Assembly (NCBI GenBank): GCA_903825575.1
Contig: CAIKAW010000100.1
Location: 1-64,000, forward strand
Source: an uncultured bacterium
GTDB taxonomy: Bacteria > Actinomycetota > Actinomycetes > S36-B12 > CAIKAW01
Direction: 5' to 3'
DNA: 64,000 bases
Part shown: positions 11,454-19,605 of the stretch, piece by piece
Layout of the letters: the number at the start of each line of letters is the position of its first letter
Position numbering within the stretch: the stretch's first letter is position 1
Position numbers and translations under genes: made by a program
The notes under the pieces: model-generated
Told to the model about the DNA's origin: nothing
The model's input: the letters and a program-made list of their open reading frames with translations, nothing else
The model's database searches: none

Positions 11454-11517
11454 TTGAATCCTTGCGCGAGGGTGAGACGTGTGATCTGACAGTGAACAAG
11501 ACTAGTAGCGTTGCCCC

Positions 11518-12645
11518 ATGACCCAAGTCCCGGATGCCGCCCAGCTCACCTCGCCGCTCCACGACCGCCACCTTGCGCTAGGGGCAAAGCTTGGAGATTT
11601 TGGCGGCTGGTTGATGCCACTGGAATACCCCGGTGGGGGAGTCGTCGAAGAGCACCGCGCCGTTAGGGAACGGGTCGGGTTGTTCGACGTTTCGCACTTG
11701 GGCAAGTTCACCGTCACCGGACCCGGAGCGCGCGATCTGGTCGATCGGGTGCTCACCAACGACACGCAGCGAATTGCCCCTGGCCGGGCGCAGTACTCGA
11801 CCCTGTGCAACCAAAGCGGCGGAGTTGTTGACGACCTATATCTGTATCTGAACAGCGACGATGACGTCTTCATAATCCCGAACGCGTCAAATGCGACAAC
11901 AGTGGTCGCGGCAGTGTCAGCGGCGGCCCCGCCAAATGTTGCTGTAGTCAACCGACACCGTGACTTTGCCGTGATCGCGGTCCAAGGTCCGCGTTCGGCT
12001 GACCTGCTCGATGCCGCTGGACTGCCAAGCAAGATGACTTTTGCGTCCTTCGTCGTAATCGAGCGCGATGGGGTGGCGGTTCAGGTATGTAGGACCGGGT
12101 ATAGCGGTGAACACGGCTACGAATTGGTACTTCCAGCCGATGCTGCCGGTGCACTTTGGGATGACCTAATGATTTTGGGGCGCCCGTATGGCGTGCTGCC
12201 TTGCGGTCTTGGAGCGAGGGACACGCTGCGCACTGAGATGGGATACCCGCTCCATGGCCAGGATCTCTCGCCCACGATTACGCCCGTCCAAGCAGGGATC
12301 ACTTGGGCAGTGGGTTGGAAGAAGCCCGAATTCATCGGCCGCGACGCGCTGTTGGCCGAACGCGAAGCCGGACCGGTTCGCAGGGCATGGGGATTGCTCG
12401 TGCTAGAGCGCGGAATCCCGCGTGCCCACATGCAGGTACGACTTCCAGCCGCTGACCCCTTGACTGGTGCGGTGATTGGCGAAGTGACTAGCGGGACGTT
12501 TTCGCCGACACTGAAAGTGGGGATTGCCTTGGCCTTGCTGGACTCCGCAGTCCAAGAGGGCGATGAAGTCGTGATCGATGTGCGCGGTCGTGCCACGGCC
12601 GCCAGGGTGGTTAAGCCGCCGTTTGTTGCTTCCAACCCTCGGTGA
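11518..12645 (+). CDS. gcvT: Aminomethyltransferase / glycine cleavage T protein
   Basis: SPLHDRHLALGAKLGDFGGWLMPLEYPGG, RTGYSGEHGYEL, GARDTLRTEMGYPLHGQDL. Confidence 0.93.
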   Translation: MTQVPDAAQLTSPLHDRHLALGAKLGDFGGWLMPLEYPGGGVVEEHRAVRERVGLFDVSHLGKFTVTGPGARDLVDRVLTNDTQRIAPGRAQYSTLCNQSGGVVDDLYLYLNSDDDVFIIPNASNATTVVAAVSAAAPPNVAVVNRHRDFAVIAVQGPRSADLLDAAGLPSKMTFASFVVIERDGVAVQVCRTGYSGEHGYELVLPADAAGALWDDLMILGRPYGVLPCGLGARDTLRTEMGYPLHGQDLSPTITPVQAGITWAVGWKKPEFIGRDALLAEREAGPVRRAWGLLVLERGIPRAHMQVRLPAADPLTGAVIGEVTSGTFSPTLKVGIALALLDSAVQEGDEVVIDVRGRATAARVVKPPFVASNPR

Positions 12646-12673
12646 TTTGAACTGGGCAGCGACGCCGTCCACA

Positions 12674-12693
12674 GATCAGCTTCGCGGCTGATC
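12674..12693 (+). other. Short perfect inverted repeat (7-bp stem) downstream of gcvT
   Basis: GATCAGC-ttcgcg-GCTGATC; no T-tract follows. Confidence 0.4.
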
Positions 12694-12746
12694 CGTAGTC
12701 GCAGTTACGCGTAGGAATAGCGCATCCCGATTTCCGCGGAGGCGGT

Positions 12747-13475
12747 ATGCGTAAGCACCGATTTCTGATGACGTTGCTTTTCCTTGGATCACTCTTGTTC
12801 ACACCGGCTGCCCTTGCGGCCGCTCCTCCCACCCCGTGGTCTGACGTGCAGCGGATTCTCAACGGTGCTCGCGTCGGTCATCCGGGAAGCGGGCCCAGCG
12901 GACGAGTTGCCGTAGCACACGCATATGTCTCGCGCGTTGCACTTGGTCTGGTTGCTGGGCGGCATCCGTACGGGGTCAATGAAATCGCCATCGTCACCCA
13001 AGATCAGCAGGACACAGTCTGGTGCGTACCAGCCGCAACTCGGGCGGTACTTTCCGCATTCATAACCCGGCTACCGACACAACGCTACCTGTCGCTACTC
13101 GAAGGTACCGACTGGCTCGGCACGTACCTAGATCGAGTGCCAGTCGTCCTGAACCACTATCAGGCGCGGATCAGTTACGAGTACCGATTTGTGTTCAGTG
13201 TCACCGAGTATCGCGAACGGGTGCGCACGGATGTTGATATGTATCGGGCTCCTTTGATCTTCAGCGTCGACCCAAGATTGTTGCCTTGGTATAGAAGTCT
13301 CGGCGTCGGCGCGGGTAATCACGCTGTCGTTGGCTATGGCTATGCGTTTATGCCTCGCTTTGCTGGGATCAGCGTTTGGGATCCGTCCGGGCTACCCCAA
13401 GCCGGACGGCACATAGTGGGTGTTGGCGCGCTGTGGCAGGCAGGCGCCCCGATGCACCATCCAATGGTCGCGTGA
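12747..13475 (+). CDS. Secreted C39-like (papain-fold) cysteine peptidase
   Basis: Signal peptide (MTLLFLGSLLFTPAALAA), WCVPA Cys motif, GNHAVVGYGY His motif, SVWDPSG Asp motif. Confidence 0.65.
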   Translation: MRKHRFLMTLLFLGSLLFTPAALAAAPPTPWSDVQRILNGARVGHPGSGPSGRVAVAHAYVSRVALGLVAGRHPYGVNEIAIVTQDQQDTVWCVPAATRAVLSAFITRLPTQRYLSLLEGTDWLGTYLDRVPVVLNHYQARISYEYRFVFSVTEYRERVRTDVDMYRAPLIFSVDPRLLPWYRSLGVGAGNHAVVGYGYAFMPRFAGISVWDPSGLPQAGRHIVGVGALWQAGAPMHHPMVA

Positions 13476-13480
13476 TCGCG

Positions 13481-14602
13481 ATGCGAAATCTAAGAGCAAT
13501 CTCTTGGCTGGCTTTGGTACCTCTCGTGGTTGTCGGCTGTGCGGCAGTTAAAGCCCAAGCGCCTGACTCGTCTAGGCAACTAGCGCCGATTGCGCTAAGC
13601 CCCATTCAGTTGAAGATTCCCAATGCTGAGGTCGTCGCTGCGTGGGCTCTGCCCAACGACATGTTCTTAAGCAAATACGGCGCAGTTCGCCTCGGTGACC
13701 AGGTCGCGTTCGGCACGGATGTCGATGCCGCGGGTTCGCAGCCGGGGGCAGCGGCCCGGGGCAACTTCGGCGTGATTTCGCTTCAGACCGGCCGCTTACA
13801 GCTCCTGCCGGCATTACTCCTTGGCGCCTGGACCAATCTGATTACCGGAACCGACGGGTACTGGATCCGCACAGAAACCCGACCCAGCACCCAGGCGTGT
13901 GGCCGAACCGATGGCGCCTGTACTGAGTGGTTGATTGCTGCCACGCCGGCAACGGGCGGACCAACATTTGTCCTCGACGGTGGAGTCACCTCGGCGGAAG
14001 CCGTGAACATTCCTCGGGTCGTGACAAGCTCGCTCGGTGTTGCTTGGCAGCGACCGGTCGCAGGTGGCCAGAGTGAAGTCGTCTGGTGGCGGGCCGGATT
14101 CGATCGGCCGCTGGTGGTCGGCGGGGCATCCGGTCAAGGACAACTAGCTGGAACAGTTAGTGGCTGGCTGCTTGCAACCATGTGGGGTCGCGGACCGACA
14201 TTGCTGGACGTCGGGAAAGGCGTTTCGGTCGCATCCCCGGCCCTGAATGCACTAGTGGCGGGCCCGAGTTCTCTCGCCTATGCCGTACCAGCCGAAACTG
14301 ATGCCCTGCCCGGGACTTCTGACATTGATGTGGGCCAAGTCGTCGGCGGGAAACTGGTCGGAAAACTAATCGCGCAGGTTTCCGATGTTTACGGCTTGGG
14401 TTGGGCAGACTCTCTGAACTTGCTGGTCGCCACACCTAACGGCACGTCGCTGGTTCCAATCAACGGGGCTCCGATCATCCCCCTGCCGGCGGTAGGGGAG
14501 TTCACTTCACACGCGAACGGAGCCGGTGCCGTGATTGCAGTTGCTGGTGAGCGCGGCGAAATTGGGATCGCAGTAGTTAAACCAGCAGGCGCCGCTAGGT
14601 GA
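13481..14602 (+). CDS. Predicted lipoprotein of unknown function, possibly beta-propeller-like
   Basis: Lipobox VVVGC after signal peptide; starts 5 nt after the C39-like gene. Confidence 0.65.
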   Translation: MRNLRAISWLALVPLVVVGCAAVKAQAPDSSRQLAPIALSPIQLKIPNAEVVAAWALPNDMFLSKYGAVRLGDQVAFGTDVDAAGSQPGAAARGNFGVISLQTGRLQLLPALLLGAWTNLITGTDGYWIRTETRPSTQACGRTDGACTEWLIAATPATGGPTFVLDGGVTSAEAVNIPRVVTSSLGVAWQRPVAGGQSEVVWWRAGFDRPLVVGGASGQGQLAGTVSGWLLATMWGRGPTLLDVGKGVSVASPALNALVAGPSSLAYAVPAETDALPGTSDIDVGQVVGGKLVGKLIAQVSDVYGLGWADSLNLLVATPNGTSLVPINGAPIIPLPAVGEFTSHANGAGAVIAVAGERGEIGIAVVKPAGAAR

Positions 14603-15518
14603 CGACGGAGATCATCTCAACTGCGGCACGCAATGCATCGGCGGCAATTTGGACGCCAAAGCCGCCGCCTTGTCTGATCTCCAGATCTAAAAGTGGTGCT
14701 AAATCTAGGCGGTCCAACGCCATTGCGTGCGCCGGTTCCGGCGTGACCTGGCTAGCGGCCCACCACAGCGTTGACCGATACGAGATGCGTTGTCCGATGA
14801 GCGCTGCGGCCGCGGGTAGCAGATCGTCGAGAATGACCGGGGTTTGCCGGATCGCCGACTGGAGCAGAAACCCGGCCATACCGGCGGCGACATTCGACTC
14901 CGTAGCAGCAAGCAGGCCGATCGGGTCGGAAATGTGATGGCGCCCGGCGCGCATCAGGTCGCGAACGATAGCGGCCTTGCGCATCCAAAGGGCGTCGTCT
15001 ATTCCTAGGCCTCGTCCGGTGACGGTCGCAACGTCGCTACCGCAAAGCAGGCCCACGATTGTCGCTGCCGAGGTGGTGGAGCCCGGGCCAGTAGCTGCAA
15101 GCAGAAACAAGCCGGTACCAGCATCGACTTCAGTGTCCGCCAACGCTCTACCTGCATTGAAGGCGACCATGATCGCTTCACGATCGACAGCCGGATCGGT
15201 TAGCGGCGCTATGTCAACGACATGAGTCGAATAGCGATTCAGGTGCGGATTGACCTGTACTGACATTGATCCAAGGTCAGGTTCGGCCGCCAGACTGCTG
15301 ACCGCAGCGCCACTGCGGTGGGTTCCGGAAAACACGATTAATCGAGTGCGCTCCGGGAATGTTGGCGGGCAGTTCGACTGCGCTCCGGCCAACCATGCAC
15401 ACAAATCCGCCATCCGGCCCAAGGATCGAGTCTGGGCGTGGGTGGCATTAACGCTGTCGGCGTCAAGCAACTGGATGCGATCGGAGATGTCGGCCCCGTC
15501 TAGTTCGGGTGAACTCAC
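14595..15518 (-). CDS. CobT-like (nicotinate-nucleotide:DMB phosphoribosyltransferase) family protein, apparently catalytic-residue deficient
   Basis: Family resemblance along length (SLGRMADL, GPGSTTSAATIVGLLCGSD, GMAGFLLQSAIRQTPVILDDLLPAAAALI, ALDRLDLAPLLDLEIRQGGGFG); GTG start overlaps preceding stop. Confidence 0.8.
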   Translation of the reverse strand: MSSPELDGADISDRIQLLDADSVNATHAQTRSLGRMADLCAWLAGAQSNCPPTFPERTRLIVFSGTHRSGAAVSSLAAEPDLGSMSVQVNPHLNRYSTHVVDIAPLTDPAVDREAIMVAFNAGRALADTEVDAGTGLFLLAATGPGSTTSAATIVGLLCGSDVATVTGRGLGIDDALWMRKAAIVRDLMRAGRHHISDPIGLLAATESNVAAGMAGFLLQSAIRQTPVILDDLLPAAAALIGQRISYRSTLWWAASQVTPEPAHAMALDRLDLAPLLDLEIRQGGGFGVQIAADALRAAVEMISVVT

Positions 15519-16315
15519 GGCGTCGCTACCGGTAAAGGTTGGACGCCGAACTTCGCGCGGCGCGCGCCTCGTCGGAGTGCAATCATTAGTGGGCGACCTG
15601 CGACAAGTACAAGCGTCACCGTCACTGCCGCACGAACCAGATCAAATCCAAGCGACGTGGCCAGATTGAACGTCAGCCAATGCGCAAGATTTACAGACAC
15701 CGCGCCGCCCGGAACGTAGGCCAACTTAGACGCGGTTCCGCCGGCCCACGGCCAGAACCAAAGGTTCAGCAACCAGCCATAGGCCAGTGACGACACGACC
15801 GCATAACCAGCCAGCAGCCAGGTTTCAGCACGACCCCGCCAGGCCGGAAGCAGTCCGGCCCCAATGCCGAGCCAGCCGGCCCCAAGCATTTGGAAGGGAA
15901 GCCAAGGGCCGACGCCGGCAGTGAGTAAGGCGGACACGAAGAGGCCGAGACTGCCCAACGCGAAGCCAAATCCCGGTCCTAGGACGCGCGCACCCAGAAT
16001 GACTATGAACCACATCGGTTCTAGGCCGGCGTGACCAACTCCGAGTGGTCGTAAGGCGGCATCAACGGCTATGAGCACGCCTAGAGTCGCCACGGCTTTG
16101 GCATCGAGCCCACCGTCTGCGACGTCGGCAAGCACAACCACGACGACGAGTGGAAGCAGAAGAGCGAATAGCCAGGTGGTAGCGCCCGGATGCCCTGCGA
16201 TGCTGCTGCCTGGAGCTGCAAGGAACGGCCAGCCAAACGCAGCGATGCCGATCGCCGAAGCTACGACGAGCACCAACAAAGTGCGTGGTCGCAGCGGAAC
16301 CGCACGATCTCTCAT
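15515..16315 (-). CDS. ECF transporter S component (probable cobalamin/cobamide specificity, CbrT-like)
   Basis: ~6 TM small membrane protein; 4-nt overlaps with ABC gene and CobT-like gene; operon has cobalamin riboswitch. Confidence 0.75.
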   Translation of the reverse strand: MRDRAVPLRPRTLLVLVVASAIGIAAFGWPFLAAPGSSIAGHPGATTWLFALLLPLVVVVVLADVADGGLDAKAVATLGVLIAVDAALRPLGVGHAGLEPMWFIVILGARVLGPGFGFALGSLGLFVSALLTAGVGPWLPFQMLGAGWLGIGAGLLPAWRGRAETWLLAGYAVVSSLAYGWLLNLWFWPWAGGTASKLAYVPGGAVSVNLAHWLTFNLATSLGFDLVRAAVTVTLVLVAGRPLMIALRRGARRAKFGVQPLPVATP

Positions 16316-17961
16316 CCAGCATCTCCGACGCTGCGGGCAACTTGTGAAACCGTCAGCCACTTTTCTGGTGCTAGCACCTTTGCGATCTGCGGTGCAAACA
16401 ACGGTGAGGAAACGATGACGTCTTCGGCTGGGCCATCAGCTACAACTTCGCCCTCGGCAAGGACAACTACGCGGGTGGCAACTTGCGCGACTAGCTCAAC
16501 ATCGTGGGTGGCCAACACAATCGCGTGGCCGGTCCCAGCCAAGCGAGTGAGGATCTGGACAAGGCGTTCCTTGGCTGCATAGTCAAGGCCACGAGTCGGT
16601 TCGTCTAGCAGCAGTAGCGGTGGTTCCCCAACGAGTACGACAGCCAATGCCAACGCAAGTCGCTGACCCTCAGATAGGTCTCGCGGATGAGACTGCGGAT
16701 CGATGTCGGCGGCCATCTCCGCCAAGAGCGCCGCTGTTGCTCCGGTGGCTAGGCCAGCATCGACATCCGCGGCCTCACATTCGGCCGCCACTGTGTTGGC
16801 GTAGAGCAAGTCAGTCGGGTCCTGCGGCACGAGCCCAATGCGATGAACCAAGCGGCGGCCAGCCAAGGTAGTGGGGTCGGCACCGAGCACGCGCACCTGA
16901 CCGGTCCGAGCCGGAACCAAACCGACCAGCGCCGCGAGCAGGGTGGATTTACCAGCACCATTTCGGCCCATCAGCGCCACAACTTCACCTCGCGCGGCCG
17001 CTAGGTCGACCCCGGCAAGGGCAACTATGCGGCCGTAGGTCACTACAACTCCGGTCAGCGTGGCCACCGTCTCTGGTGGTCCAACGGATTCGGTGACGGA
17101 AGATTCGGGGGTGGCGTGTGGAACCAACCGCAACGGTGGTCGGCGGCCGGCAAGGTCCGAGCGCATTTCGGTGGCCGCCCGGCGGGCATCCCTAATGGTC
17201 AGCGGCAGCGGGGTCCATCCGGCTAGGCGTCCGAGTTCGACGATCGGTGGCGCAACTGGGGCGTGCCGCATGATTTCAGCTGGGTTGCCAGTTACCAGCG
17301 CCCTTCCGTCGCCAGGGACGATGACGATTCGGTCCGCATACTGAACGACCCGCTCGAGTCGGTGTTCGGCGAGCAATACGGTCAGGCCGAGGTCGTGGAC
17401 TAGTCGATGCAAAACACTGAGCACTTCTTCGGCTGCACCAGGGTCGAGTGCGCTTGTTGGTTCATCTAGCACCAAGACGCGCGGATGCATTGTGAGCACT
17501 GAGCCGATCGCTACCCGCTGGCGTTCACCGCCAGAAAGTGTGCGTAGTGGTCGACGCCGCAAGTCGGCTAGTCCCAACAGATCAAGGGTTTCTTCCACTC
17601 GCCGTCGCATCACGTCGGGCTTGAGGCCTAGGCATTCCATTCCGTACGCCAACTCGTCCTCGACGTTGTCAGTGACAAATCCGCTCATCGGATCCTGCGG
17701 AACCACTCCGACGACATCAGCGAGTTCTCGTGGCGGATGCGTCTTAGTGTCTCGACCGGCAATGCTGACTTTGCCCAAGAGCGTGCCACCGGTGAAATGC
17801 GGGACCAAGCCATTGACGGCCTGAAGTAACGTTGATTTCCCACTGCCGGTTCGGCCGATCACCAGGCACAACTCACCTTCCGGAACGTGCAAGTCAACGT
17901 TCTGTAGTACCGGCTCTAGTGCGTCGGCGTATGTGATCGTCACGTTCTCGAATCTGATCAT
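16312..17961 (-). CDS. ECF transporter duplicated ATPase (EcfA-EcfA' fusion)
   Basis: Two ABC domains: Walker A GRTGSGKST and GRNGAGKST, signatures LSGGERQR and LSEGQRLA; start at MIRFENVTITYAD. Confidence 0.92.
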   Translation of the reverse strand: MIRFENVTITYADALEPVLQNVDLHVPEGELCLVIGRTGSGKSTLLQAVNGLVPHFTGGTLLGKVSIAGRDTKTHPPRELADVVGVVPQDPMSGFVTDNVEDELAYGMECLGLKPDVMRRRVEETLDLLGLADLRRRPLRTLSGGERQRVAIGSVLTMHPRVLVLDEPTSALDPGAAEEVLSVLHRLVHDLGLTVLLAEHRLERVVQYADRIVIVPGDGRALVTGNPAEIMRHAPVAPPIVELGRLAGWTPLPLTIRDARRAATEMRSDLAGRRPPLRLVPHATPESSVTESVGPPETVATLTGVVVTYGRIVALAGVDLAAARGEVVALMGRNGAGKSTLLAALVGLVPARTGQVRVLGADPTTLAGRRLVHRIGLVPQDPTDLLYANTVAAECEAADVDAGLATGATAALLAEMAADIDPQSHPRDLSEGQRLALALAVVLVGEPPLLLLDEPTRGLDYAAKERLVQILTRLAGTGHAIVLATHDVELVAQVATRVVVLAEGEVVADGPAEDVIVSSPLFAPQIAKVLAPEKWLTVSQVARSVGDAG

Positions 17962-19109
17962 GCGGCCACCGGTTCGACAGTTGCTGGCACTCGGACGTCC
18001 ACCAGGTCGCGTGCTGCGCGACGGATTTGGTCGGGAGGTGCCGGAGCGAAGAAGGCGGGCGCGATAGCAATCAATAGTCCAACCACTGGAGACAGCGCCA
18101 GAGCCGGCAAGGTTAACGGCGTGACCGACAGGTTGAGCACGTCCGTTGCTGTGAAGAGGAGAACGATCGGTCCGACAAAGCCGCTGGCGACGGTAAGCCA
18201 CTCCGGCGTCGTCCAAGGATCAGGTCGGTACCGACTACGCAGCCCCCGTCTGGCACCCAAGCGCAGACCTAGGCCGGCGGTGGCCGTTCCGACTAGCGCC
18301 AGTGGCAGCGCCAGCCCTGGTGGGGTTCCGGCATCGAGTCCGGCTCCAACGCCTACTCCGATGCCGACCAGTCCAAGCAGAATCAATCCAGATGTGACAC
18401 GGCGCGAGCGCACCGACACTTCTGCGGTCCGGCCGAAGCCGCGCGAATCCATCGCGGCGGCTAACAGGATTGAGCGGTCAAGGGCGCCTGTCAGGACCGG
18501 AATCGCCGCACCGGCGAAGCCCCGGACACCTGATGTGGAACGACCGCGCAACCGCCTTGCAGTTCGAATTCTGGATACGTCCGTGACAAGTTGCGGCGCG
18601 AAGGTCAACGCCACCACCACTGCGACGCCCGCTTCGTAGAGCGCAGTGGGGAGTGCCTTGAGCAAGCGACTCGGCGACGCTAAGGAATTGGCGGCCCCCA
18701 AACACGCAAACATCGTTGCCAGTCGCAGGCCGTCGGCGGCGGCGAGCAGCACTTGCTCTGCAGTCACTGGCCCACCCAAGCGAATCCCTTGCGCCCAACT
18801 GGGCAGTCCGACTTCGGGCAACGTAAAGAGCAAGTGGGTGCCGATTGGCAGACCTATAAGCACGGCAAATCCCAGACGTAAGGCAATGACGAAGGCGCCG
18901 ACTCGCAAGAACGCACCAAAGGATGCTCCCCAAGCGGTGGCTGGACGGCGCGCCGCTACCACGTATCCGGAGGTGCCAATGATCAGCAGCAGAAGGAAGG
19001 GGTTGGTGGTTCGGCTAGCGGCCGCAGCCAGCCCCAGGGCCCACAACCACCACGCACCAGGATGCAGCCAGCGCTGGCGCAGCGCCCATTTTGCGCCCGG
19101 ACGATTCAC
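17958..19109 (-). CDS. ECF transporter transmembrane component EcfT
   Basis: LHPGAWWLWALGLAAAASRTTNP, DSRGFGR motif; GTG start at 19109 with GGAAGGGA upstream; the longer ORF to 19322 would overlap the riboswitch. Confidence 0.85.
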   Translation of the reverse strand: MNRPGAKWALRQRWLHPGAWWLWALGLAAAASRTTNPFLLLLIIGTSGYVVAARRPATAWGASFGAFLRVGAFVIALRLGFAVLIGLPIGTHLLFTLPEVGLPSWAQGIRLGGPVTAEQVLLAAADGLRLATMFACLGAANSLASPSRLLKALPTALYEAGVAVVVALTFAPQLVTDVSRIRTARRLRGRSTSGVRGFAGAAIPVLTGALDRSILLAAAMDSRGFGRTAEVSVRSRRVTSGLILLGLVGIGVGVGAGLDAGTPPGLALPLALVGTATAGLGLRLGARRGLRSRYRPDPWTTPEWLTVASGFVGPIVLLFTATDVLNLSVTPLTLPALALSPVVGLLIAIAPAFFAPAPPDQIRRAARDLVDVRVPATVEPVAA

Positions 19110-19129
19110 GTCCAGTCCCTTCCGGTCGG

Positions 19130-19190
19130 CGGAGCCGCACCGGACGAACCGAACCTGCTGGTAGCAGTTCCGAGCGCTCGTCCGGCTCCG
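19130..19190 (-). other. Strong hairpin between cobalamin aptamer and ecfT (candidate expression platform)
   Basis: minus-strand CGGAGCCGGACGA ... TCGTCCGGTGCGGCTCCG, near-perfect inverted repeat. Confidence 0.6.
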
Positions 19191-19226
19191 ATCCGCTGAC
19201 CTCGGCGGTAGGTGGAGCCTGTTCTG

Positions 19227-19337
19227 ATTCGCCAGGTGCTCCGGCTTGTCGCGATGCGACTCACGGTTGCGGGACAGCGCCGGGATTTCACCGGCTTCCC
19301 CTGGAATTCGAACCGACACCACTAGACCATGGCGAAT
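19227..19337 (-). ncRNA. Cobalamin riboswitch
   Basis: Minus strand: GGGAAGCCGGTGAAATCCCGGCGCTGTCCCGCAACCGTGAG and B12-box-like AAGCCGGAGCACCTGGC; closing helix ATTCGCCA/TGGCGAAT (8 bp). Confidence 0.93.
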
Positions 19338-19389
19338 GTGCTCGAGTCAAAGACCCAGCGGTAACCTGCCAGCAACAGTAGGAGGACGA

Positions 19390-19602
19390 ATGGCGTGGCA
19401 CTGGAACTACCTCACGGTCGACGGCGGTGACTGCTCACCTCTGCCGGATTCAGACGCGGGAGACTTCCCTAGTCAGTCCGATGCCGAATCTTGGCTGGGG
19501 GAGACGTGGGCGGCCCTACTGGCCGAGGGCGTTGAGTCGGTCAGCCTCTACGAGAATGACCGCAAGGTCTACGGTCCGATGGGGTTACGCCCCGTCGGGT
19601 AG
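19390..19602 (+). CDS. Small hypothetical protein (70 aa)
   Basis: ATG after AGGAGG-like SD (agtaggaggacgaatg); MAWHWNYLTVDGGDCSPLPDSDAGDFPSQSDAESWLGETWAALLAEGVESVSLYENDRKVYGPMGL. Confidence 0.75.
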   Translation: MAWHWNYLTVDGGDCSPLPDSDAGDFPSQSDAESWLGETWAALLAEGVESVSLYENDRKVYGPMGLRPVG

Positions 19603-19605
19603 GCC

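Noticed and set aside
12747-13475. Bacteriocin-processing C39 peptidase system
   Set aside because: No ABC transporter/permease domain, no double-glycine leader peptides nearby; only a stand-alone secreted C39-like fold.
17962-18216. Upstream 85-aa extension of the EcfA ORF
   Set aside because: Lies inside ecfT; MIRFENVTITY at 17961 begins a canonical ABC domain and overlaps the ecfT stop by 4 nt.
19110-19322. N-terminal extension of the EcfT ORF up to 19322
   Set aside because: It would be translated through the riboswitch and hairpin; the GTG at 19109 with a GGAAGGGA SD and typical EcfT N-terminus is a better start.
19265-19340. tRNA-like signal on the minus strand (GGTTCGAATTCC resembling a T-loop, plus TGGTCTAGTGG resembling a D-arm)
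   Set aside because: No acceptor or anticodon stem pairs correctly, and the sequence matches the conserved cobalamin riboswitch core (GGTGAAATCCCGGCGCTGTCCCGCAAC) and B12 box instead.
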